A DNA stretch of 9,641 bases, taken from contig DAIOHQ010000195.1 in the NCBI GenBank assembly GCA_036744635.1, forward strand, positions 1-9,641, given 5' to 3'. Numbering within the stretch: position 1 is the first letter of the stretch; each line of letters begins with the position of its first letter. The notes under the pieces were generated by a model. The model saw nothing but the letters and a program-made list of their open reading frames with translations. It had not been told where the DNA came from and ran no database searches. The stretch comes from DAIOHQ01 sp036744635. GTDB lineage: Bacteria; Planctomycetota; Phycisphaerae; Tepidisphaerales; Tepidisphaeraceae. Made by a program: the position numbers and the translations under genes. This document shows, one piece after another, positions 7,240 to 9,641 of the stretch.

Positions 7240-8084
7240 TGCCATCGAGTATCCTGGAGGAGCCCGTGTTTTCGCCGGTCGTCATTCTGCCAACCTACAA
7301 CAATGGCCGCACCGTGATCGGTGTGCTCGACCGCGCTGCTGCTTTGGAGCTTCCCCTGATCGTCGTCAACGATGGCTGCACCGATGAGACGGCCGAGGCG
7401 CTGGCCGCCTGGAAGCTCCGGAGGCGGCCGCCAACCGCCGATGTGACGATTCTTACGCATAGTGCCAACCGCGGAAAAGCCGCCGCCTTGCACACCGGCT
7501 TCGCCGCCGCCGAGGCGGCCGGCCATACCCATGCCGTGACCATCGACACCGATGGCCAACTCGATCCCGAGCAAATCCCCGAGCTGCTCGAAGCCGCTCG
7601 CCTCCAGCCCCGAGCCCTCGTGCTCGGCATGCGCGATGCCACCAGCGCTGACTACCCCGCCCGCAGCCGGCTCGGCCGCACCCTCTCCAACGGCGCCATC
7701 CGCCTCGAATGTGGCCGGCGCATCGCTGACAGCCAGTGCGGCCTGCGCGTCTATCCCCTCGAACTGCTCCGCGCTGTCGAGCAGGGGGGGTGTCACGCTC
7801 CCTACTTCGCCTTCGAGGCCGAGATCATCACCAAGGCCGGCTGGGCGGGCTTTCCCATCGCCCAGGTGCCGGTCAACTGCCGCTACCTGCCACCGGGCGA
7901 GCAGGTCAGCCATTTTCGACCGTTCCGAGACTCGCTGCGCGGCCTGGCGCTGCACCTCAAGCTCCTGGCCCGCAGTGTCTTTCCCCGCCAGCGCCTGCCG
8001 CATCCGGCCGACGCTCATCCCACGCCCGCGCCTGCGCCGGCAACCGCCCAGGGGGGGCTGTCCCGTGAGGCTTTTCCAAGGTGA
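7239..8084 (+). CDS. Family 2 glycosyltransferase (DPM1/polyprenyl-phosphate type)
   Basis: 281 residues if started at ATG 7239, which overlaps the antiporter stop. GT-A fold motifs in order: VVILPTYNNGRTV (14-26), LIVVNDGCTDET (40-51), NRGKAAALHTGF (77-88), TIDTDGQLDPEQ (101-112; the metal-binding DxD is Asp103-x-Asp105) and DSQCGLRVYP (164-173). These match glycosyltransferases that transfer a sugar from a nucleotide donor to a polyprenyl phosphate or similar acceptor. There is no C-terminal membrane domain; the last 45 residues are Pro/Ala rich and low complexity. GTG 7266 is an alternative start (272 residues), because GGAGGAG (7256-7262) sits right before it and the conserved core begins just after. 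The acceptor is unknown; the next gene follows after 6 bases. Confidence 0.83.
   Translation: MPSSILEEPVFSPVVILPTYNNGRTVIGVLDRAAALELPLIVVNDGCTDETAEALAAWKLRRRPPTADVTILTHSANRGKAAALHTGFAAAEAAGHTHAVTIDTDGQLDPEQIPELLEAARLQPRALVLGMRDATSADYPARSRLGRTLSNGAIRLECGRRIADSQCGLRVYPLELLRAVEQGGCHAPYFAFEAEIITKAGWAGFPIAQVPVNCRYLPPGEQVSHFRPFRDSLRGLALHLKLLARSVFPRQRLPHPADAHPTPAPAPATAQGGLSREAFPR
7256..7262 (+). promoter_or_regulatory. Strong Shine-Dalgarno within the start of the glycosyltransferase gene
   Basis: GGAGGAG ends 3 bases before GTG 7266 (core GGAGG five bases away). It suggests that translation could begin at GTG 7266, nine codons inside the ATG 7239 start. Both starts keep the catalytic core intact. 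Confidence 0.45.
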
Positions 8085-8090
8085 ACTTCG

Positions 8091-9470
8091 ATGCTCAATG
8101 ATGTGCTCAAGACAATCGACGCCGGCCGCGACAACTCCATCGCCGGCCTCAAGCAATTTCTTTCCATTCCCTCGGTCAGCACCAAACTCGAGCATCGCGA
8201 TGACATCCGCGCCTGCGCCCAATTCGTCGCCGCCGAAATGAGCAAGTCCGGGCTCTCCGCGCAGATCATGGAAACCCCCGGCCATCCCATCGTCATCGGC
8301 CGCAATGCTTTCAAACCCGGCCGCCCCACGGTCCTTTTCTACGGCCATTACGATGTCCAACCCGCCGAGCCGCTTCACCTGTGGATCACCCCCGCCTTCG
8401 AGCCCGCCGTGCGCAACAATGCCATCCACGCACGCGGCGCCGCCGACGACAAAGGCCAGGTCTGGGCCCATCTTCAGGCGATTAACGCCTGGCAACGGCA
8501 CGGCGGCCTGCCCGTGAACTGCATCCTGCTGATCGAAGGCGAGGAGGAGATCGGCTCCGATCATCTCGCCGATTTCATGCGCGCCCACAAGGATGAGCTC
8601 AAGGCCGACATCGCAGTGATCAGCGACACCGGCCAGTTCGCTCGCGGCGTCCCCGCCATCACCTATGGCCTGCGCGGCCTGGTCTACATGGAAATTTTTC
8701 TCACCGGACCTTCCCATGACCTGCACTCGGGCATCTTCGGCGGGGCGGTGCCCAATCCCGCCAATATCCTCTGCGAGATTCTCGCGACGCTGCACGATGC
8801 CGATGGCCGGGTGAACATCCCCGGTTTCTACGATGATGTCCTTCCCCTCAGCCCCGCCGAGCGGGAGATGTGGAAGAAGCTCCCCTTCGACGAGAAGCAG
8901 TTTCTCGCCGACCTGCAGCTCACCGAGCCGACCGGCGAGCCCGGTTTCTCCACCCTCGAACGCCGCTGGGCCCGGCCCACCTGCGACATCAACGGCCTCA
9001 CCGCCGGCTACCAGGGACAAGGTGCCAAGACGGTGATCGCCTCGACCGCCTCCGCCAAAGTCTCCATGCGCCTGGTCCCCAACCAGGACCCCGTGAAGAT
9101 TCAGGCCGCGTTTGAAAAAGCGATTCGCGACCGCTGCCCCAAAGGCGTCAAGATCGAGTTCGGCCAGCACGGCCTGTCCGGAGCGGTGCTGGTGCCGATG
9201 GAGAGCCGCGCCATGCAACTCGCGGCCGAGGCCACCGAGATCGGCTTCGGCGTCAAACCCACCTTGATCCGCGAAGGCGGCTCGATCCCGGTGGTCGCCC
9301 TCATCAAAAACACCCTCGGCATCGACACCCTCCTGATCGGCTTCGGCCTCCCCGATGACCGCGTCCATTCCCCCAATGAAAAGTTCGACCTCGACGCCCT
9401 GTTCAACGGCACACGGACGGCCGCCGCCCTCTACGAAAAGCTCGCGGGATTGAAAGTCAAAAGGGTGTAA
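8091..9470 (+). CDS. M20-family metallopeptidase (dipeptidase type)
   Basis: 459 residues, the usual length for the M20 dipeptidase/CNDP-like group. Start ATG 8091 has AAGGTGA (8078-8084) six bases upstream, and the stop of the previous gene is within that site. The paired-metal ligands are all present by comparison with family members: His86 and Asp88 in LFYGHYDVQP, Asp119 in RGAADDKGQ, Glu152 (general base) and Glu153 in IEGEEEIGS, Asp179 in ISDTGQF, and His426 in VHSPNEKF. The central region (about 195-310), with GPSHDLHSGIFGG, is the dimerisation lid carrying residues that complete the neighbour's active site. The family hydrolyses dipeptides and some other amide substrates in the cytoplasm; the substrate here is not evident. 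No signal peptide is seen. It ends the three-gene unit with the antiporter and glycosyltransferase; I see no metabolic reason for that grouping. Confidence 0.9.
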   Translation: MLNDVLKTIDAGRDNSIAGLKQFLSIPSVSTKLEHRDDIRACAQFVAAEMSKSGLSAQIMETPGHPIVIGRNAFKPGRPTVLFYGHYDVQPAEPLHLWITPAFEPAVRNNAIHARGAADDKGQVWAHLQAINAWQRHGGLPVNCILLIEGEEEIGSDHLADFMRAHKDELKADIAVISDTGQFARGVPAITYGLRGLVYMEIFLTGPSHDLHSGIFGGAVPNPANILCEILATLHDADGRVNIPGFYDDVLPLSPAEREMWKKLPFDEKQFLADLQLTEPTGEPGFSTLERRWARPTCDINGLTAGYQGQGAKTVIASTASAKVSMRLVPNQDPVKIQAAFEKAIRDRCPKGVKIEFGQHGLSGAVLVPMESRAMQLAAEATEIGFGVKPTLIREGGSIPVVALIKNTLGIDTLLIGFGLPDDRVHSPNEKFDLDALFNGTRTAAALYEKLAGLKVKRV

Positions 9471-9571
9471 CTCTTGTTTGTGACGGCCCTACCTTTTACC
9501 CCCTCGTTCAGTTTCCCGCCAACAATGGGAAATTCGAGTAACTCTTGTTTGTGACGGCCCTACCTTTTACC
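9467..9571. repeat. 34-base direct repeat, two copies 71 bases apart
   Basis: 9467-9500 and 9538-9571 are identical (GTAACTCTTG...TTTTACC), and with one mismatch extend to 9505 and 9576. The first copy contains the TAA stop of the peptidase gene (9468-9470). The 37 bases between the copies contain a small hairpin, TTTCCC (9512-9517) with GGGAAA (9527-9532). Confidence 0.93.
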
Positions 9572-9572
9572 T

Positions 9573-9609
9573 CCTCTCCCGGTACGCCGGGGGAGGGTTG
9601 GGGTGGGGG
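9573..9609. repeat. Hairpin with G-rich tail (REP-like; potential G-quadruplex)
   Basis: CCTCTCCCGG (9573-9582) pairs with CCGGGGGAGG (9587-9596; one T-G pair) around TACG. Downstream, four G runs (9589-9593, 9595-9597, 9600-9603, 9605-9609) separated by 1-2 bases fit a G-quadruplex pattern on the + strand. CCTCTCCC..GGGGGAGGGTTGGGGTGGGGG resembles an interspersed repeat seen in many GC-rich bacteria; I recall this, I cannot search for it. Confidence 0.7.
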
Positions 9610-9641
9610 TCCTGCCACAATCGCCACAGTCGAGCGCTACA

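Noticed and set aside
6822..9368. An 848-codon open frame on the - strand across the antiporter, glycosyltransferase and peptidase genes
   Set aside because: It is antisense to three genes with clear family motifs; its composition (Gly, Asp, Ala and His rich without hydrophobic core) is that of a mirror frame in GC-rich codons, and it has no ribosome binding site or recognisable domain.

Overview
The window looks like a GC-rich chromosome segment from a planctomycete, probably of the Phycisphaerae kind. Three things point that way: a cluster of prepilin-like proteins built in the style common in that group, a small RTX-type protein that starts with a LExRR-x-x-S N-terminal motif (related to the 'LEPR-XLL' motif of planctomycete surface proteins), and several short-unit palindromic repeat arrays. 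This assignment is inference from sequence style; no marker gene is present.

Positions 1-4716 (+ strand) hold a type II secretion / type IV pilus-like pseudopilin cluster: the C-terminal end of a probable assembly protein (2-394), a GspG-like major pseudopilin (470-958) followed by a strong hairpin that probably terminates or attenuates transcription (1001-1041), then GspH-like (1052-1597), GspJ-like with an extra C-terminal beta-rich domain (1594-2712), GspI/PilV-like (2726-3328) and GspK/PilX-like (3325-4716) proteins. Three genes overlap or nearly abut, so the last four probably form one operon. Three of these four minor pseudopilin genes carry arrays of 7-8 base repeats inside the codons for the leader peptide that prepilin peptidase removes. 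A related hairpin array (4719-4786) closes the cluster.

Positions 4811-5329 (- strand) encode a small orphan protein of GGxGxD repeats, convergent with the pilin cluster. The gene-free interval between it and the next + strand operon (5330-5784) contains a 19-base dyad and a 141-base palindromic element flanked by a 9-base direct repeat, which looks like a non-autonomous transposable element (MITE).

Positions 5785-9470 (+ strand) hold three tightly packed genes: a CPA2-type cation:proton antiporter, a family 2 glycosyltransferase and an M20-family metallopeptidase (dipeptidase type). They overlap or are separated by 6 bases, so they are probably co-transcribed, though their functions do not make an obvious pathway. 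The last 170 bases hold a 34-base direct repeat whose first copy includes the peptidase stop codon, then a hairpin with a G-rich tail of a type seen as interspersed repeats in many bacteria.

I see no defence system, CRISPR array, phage or RNA gene. The unusual content is the repeat biology: octamer arrays tolerated as open reading frame in cleaved pilin leaders, and a small element with an intact target-site duplication.
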